Shown: positions 23,639-32,227 of the stretch, piece by piece
Layout of the letters: each line of letters begins with the position of its first letter
Numbering within the stretch: position 1 is the stretch's first letter
Source: Ruminococcus sp. AF31-8BH
GTDB taxonomy: Bacteria; Bacillota; Clostridia; Lachnospirales; Lachnospiraceae
Length of the DNA stretch: 64,000 nucleotides
Reading direction: 5' to 3'
Assembly (NCBI RefSeq): GCF_003460605.1
Contig: NZ_QTVN01000006.1
Coordinates: forward strand, 1-64,000
The notes under the pieces: generated by a model
Databases searched by the model: none
The model's input: the letters and a program-made list of their open reading frames with translations, nothing else
What the model was told of the DNA's origin: nothing
Translations under genes and position numbers: made by a program

Positions 23639-24868
23639 ATGAAAATGAAACAGGTTTTAGCAACAGGTGCAGCTTTATCCATGGCTCTTTCTATGACCCC
23701 TGTCACAGCATCAGCCGCAGACAAAGTAGATATTAACGTGATCGCTGCACAGTATGGCCAGCAGACAGCTGATTGGTGGGCAAACTTCGTTACAGAATTT
23801 AACGAGGCAAATCCAGACATCAATCTGAACGTAGAAGTTGTTTCCTGGAACGATATTTACACTGTAGTGAATACCCGTATTGCCAATGGCGAAGCACCGG
23901 ATGTTCTGAATATCGACGTATTCGCTGACTATCAGGCAGACGACCTTCTCCTTCCGATCCAGGACGTTGTTTCTGAGGAGACCTACAGCAAGATGTATGA
24001 CGCATTCCTTGCACAGTCCGAAGTAGACGGAACCGTATGGGCAATCCCGGATCTTGCATCTGCACGTGCTATGTACTACAACAAGGACATCCTTGATGCA
24101 GCAGGCGTTGAAGTTCCTACCACATGGGACGAGTTAAAGGATGCCTGCGAGAAGATCAAAGCTTATGACGATAGCCTTTATCCATGGGGAATCGATATGA
24201 CCACTGACGAAGGTCAGGCAGCATTCGCATACTACACCTGGAACAACGGCGGCGGATTTGTTGACGACGACGGCAACTGGACACTGAACAGCGAGCAGAA
24301 CGTAGAAGCAATCCAGTACGCAATCGATCTTGTAAACTCCGGCTACACCAACACCGATCCTGCTAACGATACCCGTTATGACCTGCAGGATATGTTCGGC
24401 GCAGGCAAGGTTGCTATGCTCATCGCTCCGAACAGCTTACCTACATATATCGCTACAGGCGGAAATGAAGTAAACTACGGCGTAGCTTCTATCCCGTCCA
24501 ATACTGGCGAGTCTGTTTCCGCAGGTGTTATGGACCGTTTCATGTGCTTCGATAACGATTACTCTGATGAAGAGAAAGCAGCTATCACAACATTCTTCGA
24601 TTATTTCTATGATGATGCACGCTACACAGAGTGGGTTGACATGGAAGGCTTCCTTCCGGCTACCAAGACTGGCGGCGAGGCTCTCGCAGCAGCTAACGAA
24701 GACATGGCAAGCTGGATTGATATCTTAGACAGCTGTAAATTCTATCCAACAGCAAAAGCTGAGTGGGCAGATGTAAAACAGGGCGTTATCAATGTAGAGC
24801 AGAACGCACTTCTTGGCGGTGATGTTCAGGAATTACTGGACGACCTTCAGTCAGAGATCGCTGGCTGA
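23639..24868 (+). CDS. Sugar ABC transporter substrate-binding protein
   Basis: A 409-residue CUT1-type binding protein. The signal peptide MKMKQVLATGAALSMALSMT runs to VTASA-AD, then the mature protein begins DKVDINVIAAQYGQQTADWW. The motif region NIDVFADYQADDLLLPIQDV and NGGGFVDDDGNWTLNSEQNV fit extracellular solute-binding family 1. There is no lipobox cysteine, unusual for a Gram-positive binding protein. The ATG at 23639 follows GGGAGGTAACACTT. A terminator separates it from the two permease genes, probably giving more binding protein than permease. Substrate unknown. Confidence 0.92.
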   Translation: MKMKQVLATGAALSMALSMTPVTASAADKVDINVIAAQYGQQTADWWANFVTEFNEANPDINLNVEVVSWNDIYTVVNTRIANGEAPDVLNIDVFADYQADDLLLPIQDVVSEETYSKMYDAFLAQSEVDGTVWAIPDLASARAMYYNKDILDAAGVEVPTTWDELKDACEKIKAYDDSLYPWGIDMTTDEGQAAFAYYTWNNGGGFVDDDGNWTLNSEQNVEAIQYAIDLVNSGYTNTDPANDTRYDLQDMFGAGKVAMLIAPNSLPTYIATGGNEVNYGVASIPSNTGESVSAGVMDRFMCFDNDYSDEEKAAITTFFDYFYDDARYTEWVDMEGFLPATKTGGEALAAANEDMASWIDILDSCKFYPTAKAEWADVKQGVINVEQNALLGGDVQELLDDLQSEIAG

Positions 24869-24903
24869 TCCAGGACTGTAACATTCCCATTACGAGGATG
24901 ATA

Positions 24904-24937
24904 ATGGGCCGGACTGATTGGTCCGGTCCATTTTTTT
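24904..24937 (+). terminator. Intercistronic terminator after the binding-protein gene
   Basis: GGCCGGAC (24907-24914) pairs with GTCCGGTCC (24921-24929), followed by seven T residues. It lies between the binding-protein and permease genes and likely lowers permease expression by partial read-through. Confidence 0.8.
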
Positions 24938-24999
24938 GAAACATGGTAACTGTAACGGTACAGGCAGTTACGAAACATACGAAAAGAGAGGTATCCCCT

Positions 25000-25878
25000 G
25001 TGAAGAAAAAATTCAAAAAAGTGGAGCCCTACATTTGGATCCTGCCAAGCGTCCTTCTGATGGCAGTTTTCATTCTGGTTCCCATTGTATTTGTATTTCG
25101 CATGGCATTAAGTGATGTCAGCAAGGCCGGACTGATCAAAGGCTTCGCAGGCCTTGAGAACTTCCGCAAGGTAACCAGCAGCTCTGTTTTTGCCATGGTA
25201 CTGAAAAACACCCTTGTGTGGACCGTTGCCGTTGTCGGTATCTCCACGCTTCTTGGCTTTATCCTTGCCATCTTACTCAACAACGAATTTAAGGGCCGTA
25301 AGCTTGCCCGTGCAGTTGTGGTTTTCCCATGGGCGACTACACTGATCGTTCAGGCAAGTATCTGGAAATTCATCATTGACACTGATTACGGTACCTTAAA
25401 TACGCTGTTGATGAGGCTTGGCATTATCGACCATGCCATCAACTGGACGCCTACTGCCGGTGCATACTTTGCCTGGGAAATTGCCTGCGGTATTTTCGTT
25501 ACCATTCCATTTGTAACCTTTACCGTGCTTTCCGGTCTGCAGAGCATTGATGCCAGCTACTATGAAGCTGCGGCTGTAGACGGTGCTTCCTACTGGCAGA
25601 AAATGTTCCAGATCACCATTCCCCTGGTACGTCCGAACCTGACCATCAGCACCATCCTGAATATTATTTACGTATTCAACTCCTTCCCGATCATCTGGAC
25701 CATCACCAAGGGTGACCCGGCCAACCGTACCGACACCCTGGTTACTTATCTGTACAAACTGGCCTTCTACAACGGCAAGCAGGGACAGGCTGCGGCAGTA
25801 TCTGTCATCGGCTTCCTGATTCTGCTTCTCTGCGCCAGCCTGTACATGGTTTCCGTACTGAAGAAAGGAGATGAATGA
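25000..25878 (+). CDS. Sugar ABC transporter permease, MalF-like
   Basis: A 292-residue permease with six membrane helices, starting at a GTG (25000) after AGAGAGGTATCCCCT. The ABC permease EAA loop is YYEAAAVDGASYWQKMFQIT followed by IPLVRPN. It pairs with the downstream MalG-like permease to form the channel for the upstream binding protein. No ATPase gene is present; many CUT1 systems of this family use a shared MsmK-type ATPase encoded elsewhere (family knowledge). The stop overlaps the ribosome site of the next gene. Confidence 0.92.
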   Translation: MKKKFKKVEPYIWILPSVLLMAVFILVPIVFVFRMALSDVSKAGLIKGFAGLENFRKVTSSSVFAMVLKNTLVWTVAVVGISTLLGFILAILLNNEFKGRKLARAVVVFPWATTLIVQASIWKFIIDTDYGTLNTLLMRLGIIDHAINWTPTAGAYFAWEIACGIFVTIPFVTFTVLSGLQSIDASYYEAAAVDGASYWQKMFQITIPLVRPNLTISTILNIIYVFNSFPIIWTITKGDPANRTDTLVTYLYKLAFYNGKQGQAAAVSVIGFLILLLCASLYMVSVLKKGDE

Positions 25879-25879
25879 T

Positions 25880-26743
25880 ATGGCAGGCACCAATGCTTCA
25901 GCTAAGAAAAAAAACACCAAAAATACCGTGCTCCGGGTACTGCTTTATGTGGTAGTCATTCTGATCTGCCTTTTTACCCTGTATCCGTACTTTGTCACCG
26001 TATGTACCGCCCTTAAGAGCCGTGCGGAGATTTTCTCCATAAACGGTACCATTTTCCCTATTAAGGCCATCTGGTCCAACTTTACAGATGTGTGGAAATT
26101 AGCACCTATGAGCAGCTACATGCTGAATTCCATCGTCATTGCCGGCGGTTCTACTCTTCTGGCTATGCTCTGCGGCATTCCTGCTGCTTACGCCCTGTCC
26201 AGAATGAAATTCAAAGGCCAGACCGCATTCCTGGGATTTGTCATCGTTTCCCAGATGTTTGCCCCGGTCGTGCTTCTGATCGGTATTTACAAGGTTATGA
26301 TGGCGTTCCATCTGACCAACAGCATTATCGGCCTGATCTTTATCAATGCCGCATTTAACCAGGCATTTGCCATCTGGCTCCTTCGCGGTACTTTCCTGAG
26401 CATCTCCCCGGAGATGGAGCAGGCCGCTACCATTGACGGCTGCAACCGTGTACATGCTCTTCTTCGGATCCTTCTTCCGGTTGCCGCACCTGGTATTGTA
26501 ACTGCGCTTATTTTCGTATTTATCAACGCATGGAACGAATATACCGTAGCGCTGACCCTGATTTCTACCGATACCTTCAAGCCTCTGACAGTTGGTATCA
26601 ATATTTTCAACGGATACAATATGATCGAATGGCAGTATCTGTTTGCTGCTTCTCTCTATGCAATTGTTCCGGTTGTTATCCTCTTCGTCGGAATCGAAAA
26701 AAATCTGGTTGGAGGACTCACTTCCGGCGGTGTCAAGGGTTGA
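25880..26743 (+). CDS. Sugar ABC transporter permease, MalG-like
   Basis: A 287-residue permease beginning MAGTNASAKKKNTKNTVLRV, with six helices. The EAA loop is EMEQAATIDGCNRVHALLRI then LLPVAAPG. It ends with FVGIEKNLVGGLTSGGVKG, the standard MalG-type tail. The ATG at 25880 has AAGGAGA eight bases upstream; an in-frame ATG at 25871 overlaps the previous stop and is less well placed. It is the last gene of the operon. Confidence 0.92.
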   Translation: MAGTNASAKKKNTKNTVLRVLLYVVVILICLFTLYPYFVTVCTALKSRAEIFSINGTIFPIKAIWSNFTDVWKLAPMSSYMLNSIVIAGGSTLLAMLCGIPAAYALSRMKFKGQTAFLGFVIVSQMFAPVVLLIGIYKVMMAFHLTNSIIGLIFINAAFNQAFAIWLLRGTFLSISPEMEQAATIDGCNRVHALLRILLPVAAPGIVTALIFVFINAWNEYTVALTLISTDTFKPLTVGINIFNGYNMIEWQYLFAASLYAIVPVVILFVGIEKNLVGGLTSGGVKG

Positions 26744-26787
26744 TTTTTATTTTTTTCCAAGTATAATAGAAAAAGATGCGAACACAA

Positions 26788-26816
26788 CGAAGGGTTGCTC
26801 ACGGCAGCCCTTTGTT
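26788..26816 (+). terminator. Terminator of the sugar ABC operon
   Basis: AGGGTTGC (26791-26798) pairs with GCAGCCCT (26804-26811), followed by TTGTTT. A second hairpin (AATCCTGCAT with ATGCGGGATT, near 26833-26855) follows. Confidence 0.6.
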
Positions 26817-26963
26817 TATGCAAGCCACCATAAATCCTGCATATATGCGGGATTCTTTGCTGTATATCCCATATTTTTTCCATGGGAAAAACAGTGCACT
26901 TTACTATTCGAATACATAAAATTCGGCACATTTCACAGATTTTTAGAATCGTCCGTTTTCACC

Positions 26964-26991
26964 TTGACTTTTCTGTAAAATCCTGTAATAT
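26964..26991 (+). promoter_or_regulatory. Promoter of nrdD
   Basis: TTGACT (26964-26969), 16 bases, TAATAT (26986-26991). It lies immediately upstream of the tandem NrdR-like boxes. Confidence 0.7.
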
Positions 26992-26998
26992 TGTTAGT

Positions 26999-27046
26999 GC
27001 ACAACATTTAGTGGTTTAAATACTTTTCAGACACAATATATGGAGG
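26999..27046 (+). promoter_or_regulatory. Tandem NrdR boxes upstream of nrdD
   Basis: Box 1 GCACAACATTTAGTGG (26999-27014) and box 2 ACACAATATATGGAGG (27031-27046) match 12 and 13 of 16 positions of the consensus ACACWATATATWGTGT. Their starts are 32 bases apart, three helical turns, the known spacing of paired NrdR operators. Box 2 overlaps the ribosome site. The nrdR gene itself is not in the window. Confidence 0.65.
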
Positions 27047-27058
27047 GATTTGATAAAT

Positions 27059-29248
27059 ATGAGCACAGAAGTCAATGCAAATGTCATTAAGCGAAATGGC
27101 GTGGAGGTCATCTTTGATAAGGCGAAGATCATCAACGCAGTACAGAAAGCCAATGAGGAGGTTCCCAAGCTCCATCAGCTGAGCCAGTACCAGATTACGG
27201 CGCTTGCAGATACGATTGCCACCCGTGCTCTGGAGTCCTCACACGCAGTGAATGTAGAAGACATTCAGGATATGGTTGAGACCGGCATTATGGAGATGCG
27301 AGGCTATGAGGTTGCCCAGAAGTACGTGCGTTACCGCTACAAGAGAGAGCTGACCCGCAAGTCCAATACCACAGACGATAATATCCTCTCTCTTCTTGAC
27401 CAGATCAATGAGAATGCCAAGCAGGAGAACTCCAATAAGAATCCTACCATCAACTCCACACAGCGTGATTATATGGCAGGCGAGGTCAGCAAGGACCTGA
27501 CCATGCGTGTGCTTCTTCCGGAGGAGATCGTGAAGGCTCACGACGAGGGAATCATCCATTTCCACGATTCCGATTACTATGCGCAGCGTGAGCACAACTG
27601 TGACCTGATCAATCTTCAGGACATGCTCCAGAACGGCACCGTCATCAGCCAGACACTGATCGAGAAGCCCCACAGCTTCTTTACCGCCTGCAACGTTACC
27701 ACACAGATCGTAGCCCAGGTAGCCAGTAACCAGTACGGCGGACAGTCCTTCTCCCTGGCACACTTAGCTCCGTTCGTTGATATCAGCCGTCAGAAGATCC
27801 GCAATAAAGTGATCGAGGAGCGTAAGGAATGCGGTGAGCCTATGGACGAGGAGATCATCCGCAAGGTTTCCGAGCGCAGACTGAAGGACGAGATCCAGAG
27901 CGGTATCCAGACCATCCAGTATCAGCTGATCACTCTTATGACCTGTAACGGACAGGCTCCGTTTGTGACTATTTTCATGTATCTGGACGAGGTTCCGGAA
28001 GGACGTACCCGTGATGACCTGGCTCTGATCATTGAAGAGGTAATGAAGCAGCGTATGCAGGGCGTTAAGAACGAGCGCGGCGCATGGATCACTCCTGCTT
28101 TCCCGAAGTTGATCTACGTTCTGGATGAGGACAACATCCACGAGGATTCCAAATACTGGTACCTCACTGAGATTGCTGCCAAATGTACCGCCAAGCGTAT
28201 GGTTCCGGACTACATTTCCGCTAAGATCATGCGCCAGCTGAAGAACGGCAATGTATACACCTGCATGGGATGCCGCTCCTTCCTTACCGTTGAGGAGAAA
28301 CAGAAGAACCCGGACGGTTCCTACAAATTCTACGGCCGTTTCAATCAGGGCGTTGTGACCATCAACCTTGTTGATGTGGCATGCTCCTCTGAGGGTGATT
28401 TCGATAAATTCTGGGAGATCCTGGAGGATCGCCTTGAGCTTTGCCACAGAGCACTTCGCTGCAGACATGAGCGTCTTCTTGGAACGGTTTCCGATGTTGC
28501 CCCGATCCTGTGGCAGTACGGTGCGCTTGCCCGTCTTAAGAAGGGTGAGACCATTGACAAGCTCCTTTACGATGGATATTCCACTATTTCCCTTGGATAT
28601 GCTGGTATCCACGAAATGTGCATGAGAATGTACGGCAAGTCTCATACAGATCCTGAGGTTCGTCCATTTGCCATGAAGGTCATGCAGCGTCTCAATGACA
28701 AATGCGCAGAATGGAAAGCAGCTGAGAACATCAGCTACTCTGTATACGGAACTCCGATGGAGTCCACCACCTACCGTTTTGCCAAATGTCTCCAGAAGCG
28801 TTTTGGTATTATTCCAGGCGTTACAGACAAGAATTATATTACAAACAGCTATCACGTTCACGTTACCGAGGAGATTGACGCATTCTCCAAGCTGAAATTC
28901 GAATCCGAATTCCAGAAGCTTTCCCCGGGAGGTGCCATCAGCTACGTGGAAGTTCCGAACATGAAGCAGAACATTCCGGCAGTTCTCTCTGTTATGAAGT
29001 TTATCTATGACAACATCATGTACGCAGAGCTGAATACCAAGAGCGATTTCTGTGATGTTTGCGGATATGACGGAGAGATCCAGATTAAAGAGGACGAGAA
29101 CGGCAAGCTGATCTGGGAGTGCCCGAACTGCGGCAACCGCAACCAGGATAAGATGAGCGTTGCCAGAAGAACCTGCGGTTATATTGGAACACAGTTCTGG
29201 AACCAGGGACGTACACAGGAGATTAAGGATCGCGTGCTGCATCTGTAA
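27059..29248 (+). CDS. nrdD: Anaerobic ribonucleoside-triphosphate reductase
   Basis: The 729-residue class III reductase makes deoxyribonucleotides without oxygen. It has an N-terminal ATP-cone (residues about 5-95, VIKRNGVEVIFDKAKIINAV), the large catalytic barrel, a zinc site near the end (CDVCGYDGEI and CPNCGNRNQDK), and the C-terminal glycyl-radical segment RRTCGYIGTQFWNQGRTQEI. The ATG at 27059 follows GGAGGGATTTGATAA. Expression is likely repressed by NrdR. Its activase nrdG lies downstream but is separated by a terminator and a MITE. Confidence 0.97.
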   Translation: MSTEVNANVIKRNGVEVIFDKAKIINAVQKANEEVPKLHQLSQYQITALADTIATRALESSHAVNVEDIQDMVETGIMEMRGYEVAQKYVRYRYKRELTRKSNTTDDNILSLLDQINENAKQENSNKNPTINSTQRDYMAGEVSKDLTMRVLLPEEIVKAHDEGIIHFHDSDYYAQREHNCDLINLQDMLQNGTVISQTLIEKPHSFFTACNVTTQIVAQVASNQYGGQSFSLAHLAPFVDISRQKIRNKVIEERKECGEPMDEEIIRKVSERRLKDEIQSGIQTIQYQLITLMTCNGQAPFVTIFMYLDEVPEGRTRDDLALIIEEVMKQRMQGVKNERGAWITPAFPKLIYVLDEDNIHEDSKYWYLTEIAAKCTAKRMVPDYISAKIMRQLKNGNVYTCMGCRSFLTVEEKQKNPDGSYKFYGRFNQGVVTINLVDVACSSEGDFDKFWEILEDRLELCHRALRCRHERLLGTVSDVAPILWQYGALARLKKGETIDKLLYDGYSTISLGYAGIHEMCMRMYGKSHTDPEVRPFAMKVMQRLNDKCAEWKAAENISYSVYGTPMESTTYRFAKCLQKRFGIIPGVTDKNYITNSYHVHVTEEIDAFSKLKFESEFQKLSPGGAISYVEVPNMKQNIPAVLSVMKFIYDNIMYAELNTKSDFCDVCGYDGEIQIKEDENGKLIWECPNCGNRNQDKMSVARRTCGYIGTQFWNQGRTQEIKDRVLHL

Positions 29249-29290
29249 AATAATCTAAGCAATGCAGTTAGCGCAGATACTATGAATTAT

Positions 29291-29348
29291 AAACAAATCC
29301 GGACAGTTTTCTAAATTGAATGATTTTGATTTCTGTCCGGGTTTGTTT
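29291..29348 (+). terminator. Terminator after nrdD
   Basis: AAACAAATCCGGACAG (29291-29306) pairs with CTGTCCGGGTTTGTTT (29333-29348), about 15 of 16 paired including one G-U. It ends the nrdD message before nrdG. From here to 29497 I see nothing else. Confidence 0.8.
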
Positions 29349-29497
29349 TATATAGACACCGGGATCAGGCGTCACAAGGCAATATATATTGTACATACTT
29401 CTTTCTTCTTTTTATTTTAAAGAAATAAACACTTCTTCCAGAGGTAGTTAAAGAGGTATAAAGGAAATCTAATTTTGAAATCATTCGCGGCATTTTA

Positions 29498-29657
29498 GAG
29501 CGTGTTTGAAAAAGGCTTTCTGCAAGATGTGCGTCACAATTTGTGGGAGATTTGGTCCGGATGAAAGCGCCGTAGCGGGCTACGGCAACTGAATTCGGGC
29601 AAAATCTCCCGCAAAGTGGGGCGTGCAGATTGCGGGAATGATTTTTCAAACACGCTC
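29498..29657 (+). repeat. Full 160-bp MITE between nrdD and nrdG
   Basis: Terminal inverted repeats GAGCGTGTTTGAAAAA / TTTTTCAAACACGCTC are flanked by TA on both sides, with a central palindrome GCCGTAGCGGGCTACGGC. The two halves also pair with each other, with several G-U pairs when read as a plus-strand RNA. TA flanks are a hallmark of Tc1/mariner-IS630-type insertion. No coding capacity. Confidence 0.9.
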
Positions 29658-29685
29658 TAGGCCACACAAATGAGGGAATTACGTT

Positions 29686-30195
29686 ATGAACTATGGAAAT
29701 ATTAAATCTTACGACATTGCAGACGGTACCGGGGTGCGGGTAAGCCTGTTTGTATCCGGATGCCGGCATCACTGCAAGGGCTGCTTTAACGCCCCTACCT
29801 GGGATTTTAATTATGGGGAGCCATACACAAGGGAAACACAGGACAAGATTCTGGAACTGCTGGCACCGTCTTATATAGAGGGCTTCTCTTTACTTGGCGG
29901 TGAACCCTTTGAGCCGGAGAACCAGCCGGTCCTGGCAGAGCTTCTGGAAGAGATCAAGAGCACTTACCCGGAGAAATCCATCTGGTGCTACAGCGGATAT
30001 CTTTTCGATAAGGACCTGGCTCCTGGAGGCAAGGTCTATACGCCTTACACAGATCGTATGCTTTCTTGCATTGATATTCTGGTGGACGGGGAATTTATTC
30101 AGGAACTGAAGGATATTTCCCTGCAGTTTCGGGGAAGCAGCAATCAGAGGATTCTGCATTTGAAGGATGGGAAATTGGTAAAGGAAGGGTTATAA
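29686..30195 (+). CDS. nrdG: Anaerobic ribonucleotide reductase activating protein
   Basis: A 169-residue radical SAM activase that puts the glycyl radical on NrdD. The iron-sulphur motif CRHHCKGCFN (CxxxCxxC) is at residues 26-33, with FSLLGGEPFEPENQ further on. The length is normal for NrdG. Start ATG after GAGGGAATTACGTT. In many relatives nrdG directly follows nrdD. Here a terminator and a MITE (29291-29657) separate them, so nrdG may need its own promoter. Confidence 0.96.
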   Translation: MNYGNIKSYDIADGTGVRVSLFVSGCRHHCKGCFNAPTWDFNYGEPYTRETQDKILELLAPSYIEGFSLLGGEPFEPENQPVLAELLEEIKSTYPEKSIWCYSGYLFDKDLAPGGKVYTPYTDRMLSCIDILVDGEFIQELKDISLQFRGSSNQRILHLKDGKLVKEGL

Positions 30196-30232
30196 ACCCG
30201 CTCAATTCCACGCAATACACCATGTATAATTC

Positions 30233-30348
30233 AAAACCGTAATGAGAAATCAGCAATTATTATTGGCCCATCATAGTAGTTATCCCTGATAATATGCCAG
30301 GCACCAGATAACCTGCCTATGAGCTGTCCGATTTCTCATTACGGTTTT
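30233..30348. repeat. 116-bp element with 19-bp perfect inverted ends
   Basis: AAAACCGTAATGAGAAATC (30233-30251) and its exact reverse complement (30330-30348) flank a 78-base centre that has its own short stems. It lies between the convergent ends of nrdG and the exonuclease gene. It may act as a bidirectional terminator, but the long exact arms and large centre suggest a small mobile unit. Confidence 0.75.
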
Positions 30349-30355
30349 GTATTTA

Positions 30356-31408
30356 TTATTTCTCTGGATTCAATTTTTCAACTTCTGCAAGAATGCTGTT
30401 CATCTCATATAATTTCAGCTGCTTTTTCAGTTCTTTCATATTGATGTTCAGACGCATGTCTTCCAGGCTTTCTTCTATTACAATGTCACGCTTCATGGTT
30501 GCCAGCTGCTCGCTTAAATAAACCATTTCTTTGTTGGTTTTTAAAGCTTTTAGCGGACTTCTGCCGATGCCAAGGCTTTCCTTCCAGAAGGTATTCAGCT
30601 CTTTCTCTTTCTTCGCTACGCCCTCGCAATCTTCGATTGCCTCGTAGATAGCATCTAAACTGCGGTACTCTTCCACTAACGGTGCTGCTGCAGAGGAAAC
30701 ACCTTTACAGCCTGGAATGCCGTCTCCCGGGTCTCCTGTGATGGCAAGAAGCACCGGGATCTGCTCCGGGTAAACGCCCTCTTCGGAATGGACGATTTCC
30801 GGGGTGTATTCAAATACATTAGGAGGAAGCGCCTCATAGGCATCTTTTCCATAAAGGCCGTAGGCATCCTTCAGAGCCTCCAGCTTGTCTCTTGTAACCA
30901 CGCGCCACATGCGGGTGTATTCGCTTACCAGCTGGAAATAATCGTGGTCCTTGGTAAGCACATAGGTCTGAAGCTCCGGCCCCTGGAATTTCTCCACCAG
31001 GGAGGCGGCGTAGTCATCTGCCTCGTAATCCGGACTCATAAATACTGGACAGCCAATGGCTTTGAGGAACTCTTCCATCTGTACAAACTGATTCTTCAGA
31101 GGCTGAGCTGTCTCCTTTCGGTTGGCTTTGTAAAAGTCCGCTCCAAGCTGGGTGCGGCGGAAGGTGTCTCTTGTCATATCAAAAGTGAAGGCAACATATT
31201 CCAGCTTCACCTTCTTATAAACTGCCAAAAGGGTGCGCAACATGGTGAACATGGCATTGGTGTATTTTCCATCGGAGGTGTGTAAGATCTCCGAATAATG
31301 CCGCTCCTTCTCTTCGTCTGTCTTGGCGAAAAGAATGGACTTGGGAAGGTTTCCGTAATAGGAAGTAGACAGCATAGAGGAACCGTCGATAATCAGAAAT
31401 TTGGGCAT
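30356..31408 (-). CDS. 5'-3' exonuclease (PolI N-terminal domain-like)
   Basis: A 350-residue FEN/ExoIX-type nuclease. It starts MPKFLIIDGSSMLSTSYYGN and includes YEADDYAASLVEKF with the metal-binding aspartates, VLTKDHDYFQLVS, and the helix-hairpin-helix region AITGDPGDGIPGCKGVSSAA. Such stand-alone proteins process flaps or RNA primers. The C-terminus lacks a polymerase domain. The ATG at 31408 follows GAGGAGAAGTTTACT. Single-gene transcription unit. Confidence 0.9.
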   Translation of the reverse strand: MPKFLIIDGSSMLSTSYYGNLPKSILFAKTDEEKERHYSEILHTSDGKYTNAMFTMLRTLLAVYKKVKLEYVAFTFDMTRDTFRRTQLGADFYKANRKETAQPLKNQFVQMEEFLKAIGCPVFMSPDYEADDYAASLVEKFQGPELQTYVLTKDHDYFQLVSEYTRMWRVVTRDKLEALKDAYGLYGKDAYEALPPNVFEYTPEIVHSEEGVYPEQIPVLLAITGDPGDGIPGCKGVSSAAAPLVEEYRSLDAIYEAIEDCEGVAKKEKELNTFWKESLGIGRSPLKALKTNKEMVYLSEQLATMKRDIVIEESLEDMRLNINMKELKKQLKLYEMNSILAEVEKLNPEK

Positions 31409-31462
31409 AGTAAACTTCTCCTCATAATTTTTATTGGTACCTGTGGCCTTATCTATCCCTCA

Positions 31463-31545
31463 GAATGTGTTTGAAAAAGGCTTTCTGCAAAATATACTGC
31501 AAAGTGGGGCGTGCAGATTGCGGGAATGATTTTTCAAATACGCTC
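31463..31545 (+). repeat. Internally deleted MITE copy (83 bp)
   Basis: Left end GAATGTGTTTGAAAAAGGCT, right end ATTTTTCAAATACGCTC, with about 77 bases of the centre missing relative to the 160-bp copies. The TA flanks are degraded (CA and AA). It lies in the 399-base gap before the membrane protein gene at 31808; the rest of that gap shows no gene. Confidence 0.8.
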
Positions 31546-31807
31546 AAACTCTCTCTGTTGAATACTTTCAGGGGACGCCACAGTTTATCTTATATCGAAT
31601 TCAATCACATAAGCACTTGCATCCATATGCTTCTTAAATGATGTCAACTAAGAGTATACCATAATTTTAGCTAATTCGAAAATATTTTCAAAAAAATTAC
31701 AGATTCCGTGTTATTTTCCCCTCTGAATTTCGTATATATAGTAAAGGGAGCAGGAAATAAAAATATTTCATGAATCCCGTTTCTACGTAGTAATGAGGAG
31801 GTCCTTA

Positions 31808-32212
31808 ATGAAAAAAATTATTTTAGTGTTATTCGGTATCCTTTTTGTAATCTTTACCGGATTGTCACTGCTGGTCTGCATGATTAGTGGAATCCCCACC
31901 ATGGACCAGCCCGCCGCAACCTTTTATCTGGTGAAAGCCATTGTCCTTTCCTTTGGTTTTCCTATGGTCGCGTTTGGTTTCTTTGCACATAATCTTCATC
32001 TGCGCCACAAGCTTGAAAAAAGAGACCAGCTGATCCGGGATTTCCAGGAAAAGATTCTGGAGCACCAGAAATCCAGCTGCAGGGACTCCCAGGAAGAATA
32101 TTCCCAGGAGTTCAAGGATTCACTTGCCTGTCTGTTCTGTGCCTTTGCTGACGAGGGAAAACTCAGCAAAAAGGATCAGAAGGAATTACTCGATTTTATC
32201 GATAAATTATAA
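31808..32212 (+). CDS. Small membrane protein upstream of the M56 peptidase gene
   Basis: The 134 residues have two membrane helices (MKKIILVLFGILFVIFTGLS and a second near residue 45), a coiled-coil stretch and a tail ACLFCAFADEGKLSKKDQKE then LLDFIDKL. The tail resembles the C-terminal helix of BlaI/CopY repressors, but the DNA-binding winged helix is missing. I do not recognise the family. The ATG at 31808 has GAGGAGGTCC upstream. It sits where blaI normally precedes blaR1 and ends 15 bases before the M56 start, so co-transcription is likely. Confidence 0.6.
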   Translation: MKKIILVLFGILFVIFTGLSLLVCMISGIPTMDQPAATFYLVKAIVLSFGFPMVAFGFFAHNLHLRHKLEKRDQLIRDFQEKILEHQKSSCRDSQEEYSQEFKDSLACLFCAFADEGKLSKKDQKELLDFIDKL

Positions 32213-32227
32213 GTGAGGGTGACTTGC

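Noticed and set aside
27764..29242. 492-codon open frame antisense to nrdD
   Set aside because: It mirrors the strongly biased codons of nrdD, has no ribosome site and no recognisable domain.
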